Below are positions 25,812 through 34,700 of a stretch of 55,268 nt of DNA, piece by piece (positions within the stretch are counted from its first letter, which is position 1; every line of letters begins with the position of its first letter). The position numbers were made by a program, and so were the translations under genes. Under the pieces are notes generated by a model. It saw only the letters and a list, made by a program, of their open reading frames with translations. It had not been told where the DNA came from and did no database searches. Origin of the DNA: an uncultured Bacteroidales bacterium (lineage in GTDB: Bacteria; Bacteroidota; Bacteroidia; Bacteroidales; Muribaculaceae); contig CAMKGM010000015.1 in the NCBI GenBank assembly GCA_946412245.1, positions 1-55,268 on the forward strand, given 5' to 3'.

Positions 25812-27020
25812 ATGGAACTAATTGAAAGAAAATCTTACACCGATCGCATCCTTCATTCTTTAGGTAAAGGACTCATCATCGCCTTAACCGGTCAAAGGCG
25901 TGTAGGGAAAAGTAGCATTCTGAAACTCCTTCGCAACACCCTTACGCAGAATAACAATAATGTCATTTATATAAATAAAGATAAAGACGAGTTTCATTCA
26001 ATCAATGACAACAAATCATTTAGCAAATATGTTGCTCAGCATCTCTCGAATGATAAGAACAATTACTTACTGGTGGATGAAATTCAGAACATCGAATCTT
26101 TTGAACTTACACTAAGGAGTCTACAAGCCGACAATGAGTGCGACATTGTTATCACAGGTAGCAATTCAAAAATCTTGTCAAGTGAACTATCAACATACCT
26201 TGCCGGTCGATTTGTTGAAATACATATTCAAAGTTTAAGCTACAATGAATTTCTCTCTTTCCAAAACATTGAAGATTCTCAAGAATCGATTATCTCTTAT
26301 TTAGATTTGGGTGGTTTACCTCAATTAAGAACAATCGGTTTGAACGACATTGACTTTATTGACGATTATCTCCAAGATGTGTGTAACACTGTGGTTTTGA
26401 AGGACATCATTGAAAGATATAAAATCAGGAACATCACATTGCTCAACAATCTGATTGAATTCATAAGCGACAACATTGGGAAACCCATTTCAGCAACTAA
26501 CATTGCTAGATACCTCAAATCACAAAGAATTGACACAACAGCCTACGGTGTTCTCAATTACATTAATTATCTATGCAGTTCGTTCATTATCAATAGGGTA
26601 AAACGCTATGATATCCATGGCAAACGTCTGTTTGAATCTAACGAGAAGTATTATTTTGAAGACCTCGGTATTAGAAATAGCATCATGAAATCACATCATC
26701 ATGTGGGAGACATTGAAAAACTGATTGAAAATGCCATTTACCTACATCTGAGGAACATGGGGTATGTTGTGTATGTTGGACAATTACGTAATACTGAAAT
26801 TGATTTTATCGCTCAAAAAAGAAATCGCACAATCTACATCCAAGCGACCTATTTACTTGCTTCACAAGAGACTATAGAAAGGGAATTTGGAAATTTAAAA
26901 TTAATTAAAGACAACCATCCTAAATATGTCGTTTCTCTTGACAACCTATTTGAGCAAACAAACGACAATGGCATCATTCACATCAATTTGCGAAAATTCT
27001 TACAACTTAGCGACTTATAG
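25812..27020 (+). CDS. AAA_14 ATPase with DUF4143 domain
   Basis: This 402-residue protein has an AAA_14 ATPase domain (Walker A GQRRVGKS at residues 27-34, Walker B LLVDEIQN, sensor VITGSNSK) followed by a DUF4143 domain with a nuclease-like core (NTEIDFIAQKRNR, similar to a degenerate restriction-endonuclease fold). The family is very common in Bacteroidetes and archaea, often in many copies, and its function is unknown. Base composition is clearly more AT-rich than alaS and the ABC genes on each side, which suggests acquisition. It is a single gene behind triplicated promoter-like repeats and converges on the ABC operon with only 8 bp between stops. Confidence 0.88.
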   Translation: MELIERKSYTDRILHSLGKGLIIALTGQRRVGKSSILKLLRNTLTQNNNNVIYINKDKDEFHSINDNKSFSKYVAQHLSNDKNNYLLVDEIQNIESFELTLRSLQADNECDIVITGSNSKILSSELSTYLAGRFVEIHIQSLSYNEFLSFQNIEDSQESIISYLDLGGLPQLRTIGLNDIDFIDDYLQDVCNTVVLKDIIERYKIRNITLLNNLIEFISDNIGKPISATNIARYLKSQRIDTTAYGVLNYINYLCSSFIINRVKRYDIHGKRLFESNEKYYFEDLGIRNSIMKSHHHVGDIEKLIENAIYLHLRNMGYVVYVGQLRNTEIDFIAQKRNRTIYIQATYLLASQETIEREFGNLKLIKDNHPKYVVSLDNLFEQTNDNGIIHINLRKFLQLSDL

Positions 27021-27028
27021 CAATGTAA

Positions 27029-27808
27029 TTAGCGGGACTCGTAGTCGCAGGTGGCAGGATTGAAGCGCACTGCCTGCGAGGAGAACACGTCATCCATCAC
27101 AGAGCTCGCCACCATTTCTTGGGTGGGGCCTGTCACCACAGTGCGTTCTTTCGTGATGAGCCACAAGGCATCGGTGAGCAGGAGCGAACGCGATATGTCG
27201 TGCGTGGTAAGCAGGATGGCCTTGCCACGGTCATGTGCTAGCGTGGCGAGCAGATTCATGGTCTCGATGCGGCTTGCGGCATCAAGGAATGCAGTGGGTT
27301 CGTCGAGCACAATGACGGGGGTCTCTTGCGCCAGCGCCTTGGCAATCATTGCCTTCTGGCGTTCACCGTCGCTCAATTCCGACACATAGTTATCGGCTTT
27401 TCCTGCAATGCCCACATCATGCAAGGCGGCCTCTACAATCTCTCGATCGTGCGAGCTCATGCGTCCCAAGAACCCCGTGTGTGGCTGACGGCCCAGGCCC
27501 ACAAGTTCGCGCACCGTGAGCGCCCCAGCCATGATGCGCTCGGTCGACACCAGTCCAATGATGCGCGACCGTTCGTGTTGCGACATTTCGGTCACATCCT
27601 TGCCCTTCAATTCTATGCTGCCTCCAACGGGTCGTGCAGCACATGTGAGGGCACGCAACAGCGTAGACTTACCGGCACCGTTCTGCCCCAACAAGGCAAC
27701 CAGTTCACCTTCATTGAGCGTGAGATTCAGCCCTTGCAGCAGCGTGGTCACTTGTTTTCCGTGCACATAGCCCACAGCCAGGTCGTGAGTGGTGAGTATT
27801 GCTTTCAT
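27029..27808 (-). CDS. ABC transporter ATP-binding protein (FecE/BtuD/HmuV type)
   Basis: This 259-residue cytoplasmic ATPase energises the adjacent permease. Walker A GQNGAGKST lies near residues 41-49, signature LSDGERQK near 143, Walker B VIVLDEPT, and the switch histidine in LLTTHDIS. Sequence and order match importers of iron-siderophore, heme or cobalamin. Its start overlaps the permease stop by one base, so the three genes form one unit reading binding protein, permease, ATPase. Substrate cannot be fixed; no TonB receptor or riboswitch is seen nearby. Confidence 0.94.
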   Translation of the reverse strand: MKAILTTHDLAVGYVHGKQVTTLLQGLNLTLNEGELVALLGQNGAGKSTLLRALTCAARPVGGSIELKGKDVTEMSQHERSRIIGLVSTERIMAGALTVRELVGLGRQPHTGFLGRMSSHDREIVEAALHDVGIAGKADNYVSELSDGERQKAMIAKALAQETPVIVLDEPTAFLDAASRIETMNLLATLAHDRGKAILLTTHDISRSLLLTDALWLITKERTVVTGPTQEMVASSVMDDVFSSQAVRFNPATCDYESR

Positions 27809-28851
27809 CAGTTGAAATATTGAATTTTACGGCGATTCAAGATAATATAAATAATAATGGGCACACCTATGATGGGCGTGATGGCATTGATGGGAATGAC
27901 ACCATGCTTTCCGGCTACACTCACCCAGGTGCACAGCAGCGCCACATCGGCACCGGCAAGCATAGTCACCGGCATAAGCGCACTGTGGTTGCTGGTACCC
28001 AGCGTGAGACGTGCGATGTGAGGCACCACCAACCCAAGGAATCCGATAGGACCGCAGAAAGCCGTCACCACAGCCGTGAGCACACCGGTAATGAGCAACA
28101 GGATGCTACGTGTGCGGTGCGTGTTCACGCCCAGATTTTCGGCATAACGAGTGCCCAGCAACAAGGCATTGAGCGGTTTCACCATAAGGGCCGATGCCGC
28201 CAACCCGGCCACAATGAGTGTGGCATAGACCGGCATCTGGTCGAGCGACACCCCCGAGAAGGTGCCGAAACCCCATGCCACATAGTTGTGCACGCCCTCC
28301 TCGGTTGCCACCGAGTTGAGCAACTGCACCACGCTCGAGGTGAGATAACTCACCAAAATGCCCACAATGAGCAACATCGTGCTGCTGCGCACAATCGACG
28401 AGAACACGATGAGTATCACCAGCACCAGCGCAGCACCGGCAAAAGCACCCAGCAGCGTGGCGATATAACTGCCCACCGACGCTCCAAACACGCTGCCCAC
28501 ATTGCCACCCAGCGCCAGCATAATCACGGCCACGCCCAGTCCGGCACCCGACGACACACCCAGTATCGACGGACCGGCCAGTGGGTTATTGAAGGTGGTT
28601 TGCAGCAACAGACCCGAGATGGCAAGCGCGGCACCGGCAAGCAAGGCGGTGAGTATCATGGGCACACGCGACTGCAAGATAATGGTATCCCATGCCGTGT
28701 TGCCACTGCTCCCGCCCGTGAGTATCTTCCAAACGGCACTGCTCTCAATATCGACCGAGCCGCACAGCAGGTTCAGTGCCACAAGCGCCACCAGCAGCAC
28801 CAGCAGTGCTACCGTCACGATGGTGAATCTATGTGACCGACTTCTGTTCAT
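27808..28851 (-). CDS. FecCD/BtuC-family ABC permease
   Basis: This 347-residue inner-membrane permease of the FecCD family has about ten hydrophobic helices. Family blocks include SRVPMILTALLAGAALAISG and NPLAGPSILGVSSGAGLGV. FRGPIGFLG-like CGPIGFLGLVVPHIARL near residue 260 is the contact loop for the ATPase. It overlaps both neighbours (4 bp with the binding-protein gene), so the three are translated together. It imports an iron complex, heme or cobalamin from the periplasm. Confidence 0.95.
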   Translation of the reverse strand: MNRSRSHRFTIVTVALLVLLVALVALNLLCGSVDIESSAVWKILTGGSSGNTAWDTIILQSRVPMILTALLAGAALAISGLLLQTTFNNPLAGPSILGVSSGAGLGVAVIMLALGGNVGSVFGASVGSYIATLLGAFAGAALVLVILIVFSSIVRSSTMLLIVGILVSYLTSSVVQLLNSVATEEGVHNYVAWGFGTFSGVSLDQMPVYATLIVAGLAASALMVKPLNALLLGTRYAENLGVNTHRTRSILLLITGVLTAVVTAFCGPIGFLGLVVPHIARLTLGTSNHSALMPVTMLAGADVALLCTWVSVAGKHGVIPINAITPIIGVPIIIYIILNRRKIQYFN

Positions 28852-29963
28852 CGCATTTTCTCGTAATAGCGCAGTTTATAGTCCCCAACCAATTCAGGAT
28901 GGAACAGATAGGTATATTCCCGCAGCAACAATTCAGGATGGAACGGGAATTCCTCGAAGAAGTGCGACTTGTAGGTATCGCAGGCATACACATTATTCTC
29001 TTTAAATGCCTTGAAACTATCATTGAGCGAGTAAGCACCTTTCACATCGGCAAGCGTGTGTATATTAAACGACTTGATGAGCCAAATGTCGGCATCCTGT
29101 GCCTTGTCAAGCACCTGATTGAAGTCCAGTTTCAGCGAGCCCGAGCCTTTTGTGTCGGCCCACGGGTAGTCGCCTCCGGCATCCTTCAGCATCTGCGCCA
29201 TGTAACTCTCGCCGGCCGGCAAGTCCCAAATGCCGCTAATCACCATCTCGGTAATCACCTTGGGCTTGTGCGAAACACTTGCCGCCTGCTCTTTGAGCGC
29301 AAGATACTGTTTCTTAACCTCGGCATAGATGCTGTCGGCCTGTTCTCGCTTGCCCAGTAACTCACCATAGAACTTAATCCACTCAGCGCGTCCCAGCGGA
29401 CTGAACTCCATGTAGTCGGCACACTCAATGAGCGGAATATTAAGGCTTTCAATCTGTCCGTATTTCGCGTCTTGATAGGGCGACAACAAAATGGCATCGG
29501 GGTTCATCTCTATCACCTTCTCAATGGTGGGATTCATCGACGAACCGCAATCGGCCAGCCGCCCTGCCTCAACATCGCGCACCACTGCCTCATCGGTGAA
29601 ATACTGCACATCGACCACGCCGCCCAGCGCGTCAATGGCCCCCAACTCGCGCATCACACTAGTGTGCACGGCCGAGTAAACCAGTGCATTTTGGAGCGGA
29701 GTGCGCACCACCGTGCCTTCGGGCAGGTCTTTGGGCAGTTCCGTGTCTCGCGGCACCAGCACATAAGTGTGCAGCGCTTTGCCTTCGTTCCACGGGTCCT
29801 TGACGGTCACACGGGTATAACCGGGTTGGCGATCCATTGCCAACAGCCGAGCATCAGTGATGGTGCTGTCACGATTCTCATCAACGGCAGTTGTGCTTCC
29901 CTTCACGCCCTTGCAAGCGGCGAGTAGCAGCACAAGCATGGTAGTCAGTACGAGTTGCTTCAT
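28848..29963 (-). CDS. ABC substrate-binding lipoprotein (iron complex/cobalamin type)
   Basis: This periplasmic binding protein of about 371 residues has a lipoprotein signal MKQLVLTTMLVLLLAAC, with Cys17 as the lipid anchor. It belongs to the FecB/BtuF-like class III fold (VMRELGAIDALGGVVDV, PTIEKVIEMNPDAILL, GNP-like helices). The ATG at 29963 gives the best signal peptide; ATG 29969 and TTG 29972 are alternatives. Two identical 24-bp repeats, each carrying a minus-strand -7 box, lie upstream. It is the first gene of the transporter unit. Confidence 0.9.
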   Translation of the reverse strand: MKQLVLTTMLVLLLAACKGVKGSTTAVDENRDSTITDARLLAMDRQPGYTRVTVKDPWNEGKALHTYVLVPRDTELPKDLPEGTVVRTPLQNALVYSAVHTSVMRELGAIDALGGVVDVQYFTDEAVVRDVEAGRLADCGSSMNPTIEKVIEMNPDAILLSPYQDAKYGQIESLNIPLIECADYMEFSPLGRAEWIKFYGELLGKREQADSIYAEVKKQYLALKEQAASVSHKPKVITEMVISGIWDLPAGESYMAQMLKDAGGDYPWADTKGSGSLKLDFNQVLDKAQDADIWLIKSFNIHTLADVKGAYSLNDSFKAFKENNVYACDTYKSHFFEEFPFHPELLLREYTYLFHPELVGDYKLRYYEKMR

Positions 29964-29982
29964 AGTCATCAAATTCTCTTGA

Positions 29983-30006
29983 ATTTTTTAGCAAAATTAG
30001 TGCAAA
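29983..30006. repeat. 24-bp direct repeat with -7 box, copy 1
   Basis: Perfect 24-bp repeat beginning ATTTTTTAGCAAAATTAG, found again at 30066-30089. CAAAATTA inside (29992-29999) reads TAATTTTG on the minus strand, a -7 box for the ABC operon. Confidence 0.7.
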
Positions 30007-30065
30007 CCGAGCGCAAAATAAACAAGCTTGCTTGGTTTTTTGCCGAGGTGCGGCCTAATTTCGCT

Positions 30066-30089
30066 ATTTTTTAGCAAAATTAGTGCAAA
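30066..30089. repeat. 24-bp direct repeat with -7 box, copy 2
   Basis: Second identical copy, 83 bp from the first. The 359-bp gap between the ABC operon and trpS otherwise holds only the trpS promoter. Confidence 0.7.
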
Positions 30090-30225
30090 TAAGTTGCTCC
30101 TGCAACACATCACCTCATTTTTCAACCCCGAGCCACGACAGCATGCGGCTCAAAACACTATGCTACCCAACACTGAAACCACGTACCATCCGACAATGGT
30201 TTTTCAGGGGTTTAACCCGAAACGT

Positions 30226-30256
30226 TTTGCCATGTGCAATAATAATGCTAACTTTG
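30226..30256 (+). promoter_or_regulatory. Promoter of trpS
   Basis: TTTG (30226-30229), a 19-nt spacer and TAACTTTG (30249-30256), with a leader of about 60 nt. Confidence 0.8.
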
Positions 30257-30322
30257 CATCACATTTATGCAAGGATTTGCATATACATTACACATTATTA
30301 TAATTATTAAAATTTCTATCAG

Positions 30323-31312
30323 ATGGAAAAAGTCGTTAGCGGTATTCGCCCCACCGGCAATCTGCACCTGGGCAACTACTTCGGAGCAGTAAAGAGTTTT
30401 GTGGCTATGCAAGACCAGTATCAATGCATGTTTTTCATTGCCGACTGGCACTCGCTCACCACGCACCCCAAGCCCGGAGATATCCAGAATAGCGTGAGAA
30501 CTATCTTGGCTGAATATCTGGCTTGCGGCATCGACCCCGTGAAGGCTCCCATCTATGTGCAAAGCGATGTGCGCGAAACGCTTGAACTCTATCTTTACCT
30601 CAATATGAACTGCTATCTGGGCGAACTAGAGCGTGTAACCACCTTCAAGGAGAAAGCCCGCCAGCAACCCGACAACGTGAACGCCGGACTGCTCACCTAC
30701 CCCACCCTCATGGCTGCCGACATCTTGCAACACCGCGCCGCCAAGGTACCCGTAGGCAAAGATCAAGAGCAGAACATGGAGATGGCGCGCCGCTGCGCAC
30801 GCCGCTTCAACAACATCTATGGTGTGGAATTCTTCCCCGAACCGCAAAACTTCTACTTCAGCGACAAAGCACTGAAGGTGCCCGGACTCGACGGCAGCGG
30901 CAAGATGGGCAAGAGCACCGGCAACTGCATCTATCTGCGCGACGACGACAAGACCATCACCAAGAAAGTGATGAAGGCCGTAACCGATAGCGGACCCACT
31001 GAGCCCAACAGCGAGAAACCCGAGGTCATCGAGAACCTGTTCACCTTCTTGCGCATCGCCTCCACGCCCGATACTTATCAGTACTTCGACGAGAAGTGGA
31101 ACGATTGCTCCATTCGCTACGGCGACCTCAAGAAACAAATTGCGCAAGACTTGTGCGCCATCGTAGCACCCATTCGCGAGCGCATTGAGCAGTTCAGCGC
31201 CGATACCGCTACACTCGACCGCATAGCACGCGACGGTGCCGAGGTAGCACGCCAAAGTGCCCGCGCCACCATCGACGAGGTGCGCCGCATCATCGGCTTC
31301 CGCATCATTTAA
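30323..31312 (+). CDS. trpS: Tryptophan--tRNA ligase
   Basis: This is a complete class I tryptophanyl-tRNA synthetase of 329 residues, the normal length. The HIGH-type motif reads PTGNLHLGNYFGA near residue 10. The KMSKS-type loop reads GKMGKSTGN near 198. FFIADWHSLTT and AADILQHRA are further family blocks. It is monocistronic with a good promoter. An inverted AACTGAY-type repeat tract begins immediately after the stop codon. Confidence 0.97.
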   Translation: MEKVVSGIRPTGNLHLGNYFGAVKSFVAMQDQYQCMFFIADWHSLTTHPKPGDIQNSVRTILAEYLACGIDPVKAPIYVQSDVRETLELYLYLNMNCYLGELERVTTFKEKARQQPDNVNAGLLTYPTLMAADILQHRAAKVPVGKDQEQNMEMARRCARRFNNIYGVEFFPEPQNFYFSDKALKVPGLDGSGKMGKSTGNCIYLRDDDKTITKKVMKAVTDSGPTEPNSEKPEVIENLFTFLRIASTPDTYQYFDEKWNDCSIRYGDLKKQIAQDLCAIVAPIRERIEQFSADTATLDRIARDGAEVARQSARATIDEVRRIIGFRII

Positions 31313-31436
31313 CAGTCTTCAGTTGTCAGTCTTCAGCTATCAGTTGTCGGCTGTCCGTTATCCGTTATCCGAAATCCGAAATCCATTTTCAGCTGTCAGT
31401 CTTCAGCTGCCAGTTGTCGGCTGTCCGTAGTCAGTT
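31313..31436 (-). repeat. Heptad repeat tract, inverted orientation
   Basis: Copies of TCAGTTG/TCAGTCT and ATCCGTT/ATCCGAA-type units, the complement of the AACTGAY and CGGATTTCGG tracts found at 36189, 38620-38693 and 41612. Confidence 0.65.
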
Positions 31437-31525
31437 GGGAACATTTGGGAAAGGAGGGAAGGGTGAATTTTTTGGGAAATGTGGGAAAAATGAAACTTGT
31501 AGACTGTCGTGATGTATGGTTGTAG

Positions 31526-31545
31526 GGTCGCCACCTGTGGCGACC
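31526..31545. repeat. REP-like palindrome
   Basis: GGTCGCCAC (31526-31534) and GTGGCGACC (31537-31545) form a perfect 9-bp stem. A degenerate relative (GTCGTCAC/GTAACGAC) lies at 31605-31622. Confidence 0.7.
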
Positions 31546-32011
31546 GCGATAACCAATGGGTAATCTTTTGTGCAACAATAGAATACACCTTTTTTGCGGT
31601 TGTAGTCGTCACAGGTAACGACCGTACATGATGGCGGAAATGATTGTACTGTTTTCGTTAAGTTTTTGTGTACTTTCGTGAGTTGTTGAGGTATGTAAGA
31701 ATATCAAAGAGCATGGGTGATGCGGCAAAGATAATGCAGGGGCGATGCGGAAGCTATAGCAAACACATAGTAAATAAACAACGGAGTGCTTCCTTTGATC
31801 TATTATGTAAATCCTCTCGAAAAGGACAAAAAGCAACGAAAAGCTTCGATTCGCTCGGTATTTTTCAAGCGAACTGACGGAGGTGTATGCTCCACTGTGT
31901 GATAGCACGGCAGTACTCAGCTGCACGCCGTAAATGTGCAGTCGTATATCGGATTACTTTTACACTGCAAAGCAGCCGGAGGCTAACCTTTAGATAACCC
32001 CCTTTTGATAA

Positions 32012-32052
32012 AACAAAAATCGCAAGCGGTTATTTTATAACTACTTGCGATT
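32012..32052 (-). terminator. Terminator of tRNA-Phe
   Basis: On the minus strand AATCGCAAG (32044-32052) pairs with CTTGCGATT (32018-32026), with GTTAT/ATAAC inside, and ends in a T-rich tail. Confidence 0.8.
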
Positions 32053-32060
32053 CTTGTGAG

Positions 32061-32133
32061 TGGTACCTCCAGGATTCGAACCGGGGACACATGGATTTTC
32101 AGTCCATTGCTCTACCACCTGAGCTAAGGCACC
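32061..32133 (-). tRNA. tRNA-Phe (GAA)
   Basis: This 73-nt tRNA has acceptor arms GGTGCCT and AGGTACC, D-loop AGCTCAGGTGGTAGAGC, anticodon loop CTGAAAA giving GAA, and T-loop GGTTCGAATCC. CCA is not encoded. Promoter and terminator are both present. Confidence 0.97.
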
Positions 32134-32153
32134 TTTGCGCAAATTTGCGAGTG

Positions 32154-32184
32154 CAAAATTACGGCAAACTTTTCAATCTCACAA
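32154..32184 (-). promoter_or_regulatory. Promoter of tRNA-Phe
   Basis: On the minus strand TTG (32182-32184), a 20-nt spacer and TAATTTTG (32154-32161), about 20 bp before the tRNA. The rest of 32185-32393 is AT-rich with nothing recognised. Confidence 0.75.
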
Positions 32185-32393
32185 GAATTTTGCTCTTTTT
32201 TTTCATATTTTTCTTTCAAATTCGTGACAACTACTTGATTTTCTGCACAATAAAAATTATTGCAAAAATCAGCCATTTTAACCGACTTTTGAGCAAGTTA
32301 CATGGTTGGTTGCATTTTCCGACCGAAACTGTGCCGTTGTAACCGAAAAAATGTGTAACTTCGTAGGTTTTTACAATCATCCGCTACAAGGCA

Positions 32394-33683
32394 ATGGAGA
32401 AACTGCTACACTACATCTGGCAACACCGTCTCTGGAACTATGCCGATATGTCGACCAACGATGGCCGGCGGGTGCGCGTCATAGATGTGGGTACACACAA
32501 CCTGGATGCCGGACCTGACTTCTTCAATGCCAAGGTGGAAATTGACGGGCAAATGTGGGTGGGCAACATTGAAATTCATCTGCGCGCAAGCGACTGGAAA
32601 CGGCATCACCACGACTCCGACCCGGCCTACGACAATGTGATTCTCCATGTTGTTGAGAAGGACGACGCACCCGTCTATCGCACGAACGGCGAGAGAATCC
32701 CGCAAATCGAGATGCGAGTGCCCGCACGTTTTGGCGAGGAATATGACGCACTGGTCAACTCGCGCCAAGAGATTTCCTGTCTGTCGCGCATCAAGGAGGT
32801 GCCGCAACTCACCATCACCGAGTGGATTGAGCGACTTGCTTTCGAGCGGCTGTTGGGCAAGGTGGAGCGCATCGGCGAACTGCTCAAGCAACTGTCGGGC
32901 AACTGGGAGGAGGCTTGCTACATCACTTTGGCGCGGACCCTCGGATTCGGCATTAACAGCGACGCACTTGAACGTCTGGCGCGACGCACACCGCTCAGGC
33001 TCGTGGGCAAGCACAGCGACTCCCTACTTCAAATCGAGGCACTGCTCTTCGGCCAAGCCGGATTGCTCGACCCCGGTCAGCACACAGCCGACACCTACTA
33101 TCAGCAACTGTGCCGCGAGTACGCATTCCTCGCCAACAAGTTCTCACTGCAGCCCATGGAGCCGCAAGCCTGGAAGCTCTTCCGCATCAGACCCCAGAAC
33201 TTCCCGCTCCGACGCATAGCCATGCTGGCACACTATTTGCACAACGGATTCAAGTTGATGACCGACATCATCGACGCGCCCAACGAGAAAGCACTGCGAG
33301 CACTCTTCCAGGTCAACCTCACGGGTTACTGGGCCTCGCACGTAAACTTTGGCAAACCGCTCGCTCAACCCCTCGAGGCGCTCAGCAACAGGTCTATCGA
33401 CATTGTGCTCATTAACACCGTCGCACCCCTACTCTACGCCCGAGGCGAACTGACCGACGACTACCGAATGACCGAGAAGGCAGTGGCGCTACTCGAGGAG
33501 CTCAAGCCCGAGAACAACTCCATCGTCGCCAACTTCGTCTTCGCCGGCATTCCCTGCGACGATGCGCTCACCTCGCAGGCACTCATTCAGCTCAAACGCG
33601 CCTACTGTGACAGCCGCAAGTGTATCTACTGCAAAATCGGACACTGGCTATTGAGCCAAACCATTCATCAAAACAACAACTAA
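32394..33683 (+). CDS. DUF2851 family protein
   Basis: This 429-residue cytosolic protein is a Bacteroidetes-specific family of unknown function. The N-terminal block (GPDFFNAKVEIDG, then WVGNIEIHLRASDW and YDNVILHVV) has the spacing of a PD-(D/E)xK nuclease core, D...E-I-H, though that is my reading. The C-terminal two thirds are helical and end in a cysteine pair (CIYC). There is no signal peptide. It is the first gene of a plus-strand run that continues through aroQ and rbfA; the gap to the next gene is 39 bp. Family call is fairly sure, function is not. Confidence 0.8.
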   Translation: MEKLLHYIWQHRLWNYADMSTNDGRRVRVIDVGTHNLDAGPDFFNAKVEIDGQMWVGNIEIHLRASDWKRHHHDSDPAYDNVILHVVEKDDAPVYRTNGERIPQIEMRVPARFGEEYDALVNSRQEISCLSRIKEVPQLTITEWIERLAFERLLGKVERIGELLKQLSGNWEEACYITLARTLGFGINSDALERLARRTPLRLVGKHSDSLLQIEALLFGQAGLLDPGQHTADTYYQQLCREYAFLANKFSLQPMEPQAWKLFRIRPQNFPLRRIAMLAHYLHNGFKLMTDIIDAPNEKALRALFQVNLTGYWASHVNFGKPLAQPLEALSNRSIDIVLINTVAPLLYARGELTDDYRMTEKAVALLEELKPENNSIVANFVFAGIPCDDALTSQALIQLKRAYCDSRKCIYCKIGHWLLSQTIHQNNN

Positions 33684-33722
33684 ACAACACACATAAAACA
33701 CATTCTAAAAAGTTTAACAACT

Positions 33723-34682
33723 ATGAAAAAAATTGCTTTATTCTTTAGCGCCATGGCACTATTCTTCTCTTCGGTCAACGCCGAGCAGGTTGTGTCTTTC
33801 AAATATGGCGACTTTGAGAACTGGATTACTCGCATTATCAAGGAATCGGGCGTGATTGGCGGCAAAGAAAAAACCGTCTATGCCATCGGTCCCAACCAAA
33901 CCATTAAAGGCTCTATCGCCTACAAAAACAAGGGTGGCTCGCCTTGGGCTTCGTCAAACATCATGGCCAAGGTAATGGGTGTCACCAAGACCAGCAACGC
34001 CGTCTTCCCCGACAAGCACAACGGCGGTCGTTGCGTCAAGCTCACCACCATGCTTGAACACGTCAAGGCCATTGGCATCATCAACATGGATGTCCTCGTT
34101 TCAGGAACCATCTTCCTGGGCGAGATGCTCGAACCCATCAAGAGCACAAAGAGTCCTTATAGCAAGATGAACATGGGAATTCCCTTCACGCACCGACCCA
34201 AATTCTTGCAATTTGACTACCGCTTGGTAGCTCCCAGCGAAGCACCCATCTACTCCAGCGGTTTCGGCAAGAAGAAATCACTCACAGGACAAAAGGACTA
34301 TGCCGAGGTCTTCATTCTGCTCCAGCGCCGTTGGGAAGATGCCAAGGGTAACATTCACGCCGCACGCGTGGGTACCGGACGCGAACGCTTCGGCAAGACC
34401 ACAACCGGTTGGGTCAACAAGCACCGCATCCCCATCTGGTATGGCGACATCACCAAGCATGCCGGCTACAAGTCTTACATGGGACTCATCAACAGCAAGG
34501 ACAAGGCTTACTACGCACGCAACAGCAAGGGCAAGATGGTGCGCATCATCGAGGAGCAGTGGGATGACCCCAATGCAACTCCGACCCATGTTATTCTCAT
34601 GATTTCGTCGGGTTGCGGAACGGCTTACACCGGAACTGTGGGCATGACACTGTGGGTTGACAATGTGAGCTACGTTCTGTAA
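33723..34682 (+). CDS. Secreted PCMD-domain protein
   Basis: This 319-residue exported protein has signal peptide MKKIALFFSAMALFFSSVNA. The remainder fits the PCMD (putative carbohydrate metabolism domain) family: WASSNIMAKVMG, GGRCVKLTT, a lipid-like internal GTIFLGEM and a C-terminal TLWVDNVSYV that resembles a carbohydrate-binding jelly roll. PCMD proteins in Bacteroidetes are surface or periplasmic beta-sandwiches often tied to glycan use, but no partner genes for glycan uptake lie here. The aroQ ATG follows 18 bp after its stop. Confidence 0.8.
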   Translation: MKKIALFFSAMALFFSSVNAEQVVSFKYGDFENWITRIIKESGVIGGKEKTVYAIGPNQTIKGSIAYKNKGGSPWASSNIMAKVMGVTKTSNAVFPDKHNGGRCVKLTTMLEHVKAIGIINMDVLVSGTIFLGEMLEPIKSTKSPYSKMNMGIPFTHRPKFLQFDYRLVAPSEAPIYSSGFGKKKSLTGQKDYAEVFILLQRRWEDAKGNIHAARVGTGRERFGKTTTGWVNKHRIPIWYGDITKHAGYKSYMGLINSKDKAYYARNSKGKMVRIIEEQWDDPNATPTHVILMISSGCGTAYTGTVGMTLWVDNVSYVL

Positions 34683-34700
34683 TCGTTGCCCACTCCCCTC

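Larger units (their letters stand above)
31313..32010. other. Gene-free repeat-rich stretch after trpS
   Basis: This holds a heptad tract in inverted orientation (31313-31436), a TTTGGGAAA-rich tract (31436-31490), two palindromic REP-like units (31526-31545 and 31605-31622) and a short segment (31972-32011) similar to 16704-16745. The ORFs here lack start signals and homology I can recognise. Confidence 0.65.

Noticed and set aside
25634-25825. Small ORF MAVATHT... after alaS
   Set aside because: It starts inside the alaS terminator stem and runs through the 39-bp repeats.
31668-31877. Small ORFs in the stretch after trpS
   Set aside because: No promoter, no domain, and unstable frames among repeats.
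32081-32342. Plus-strand ORF over tRNA-Phe
   Set aside because: It overlaps the tRNA gene and its promoter on the other strand.
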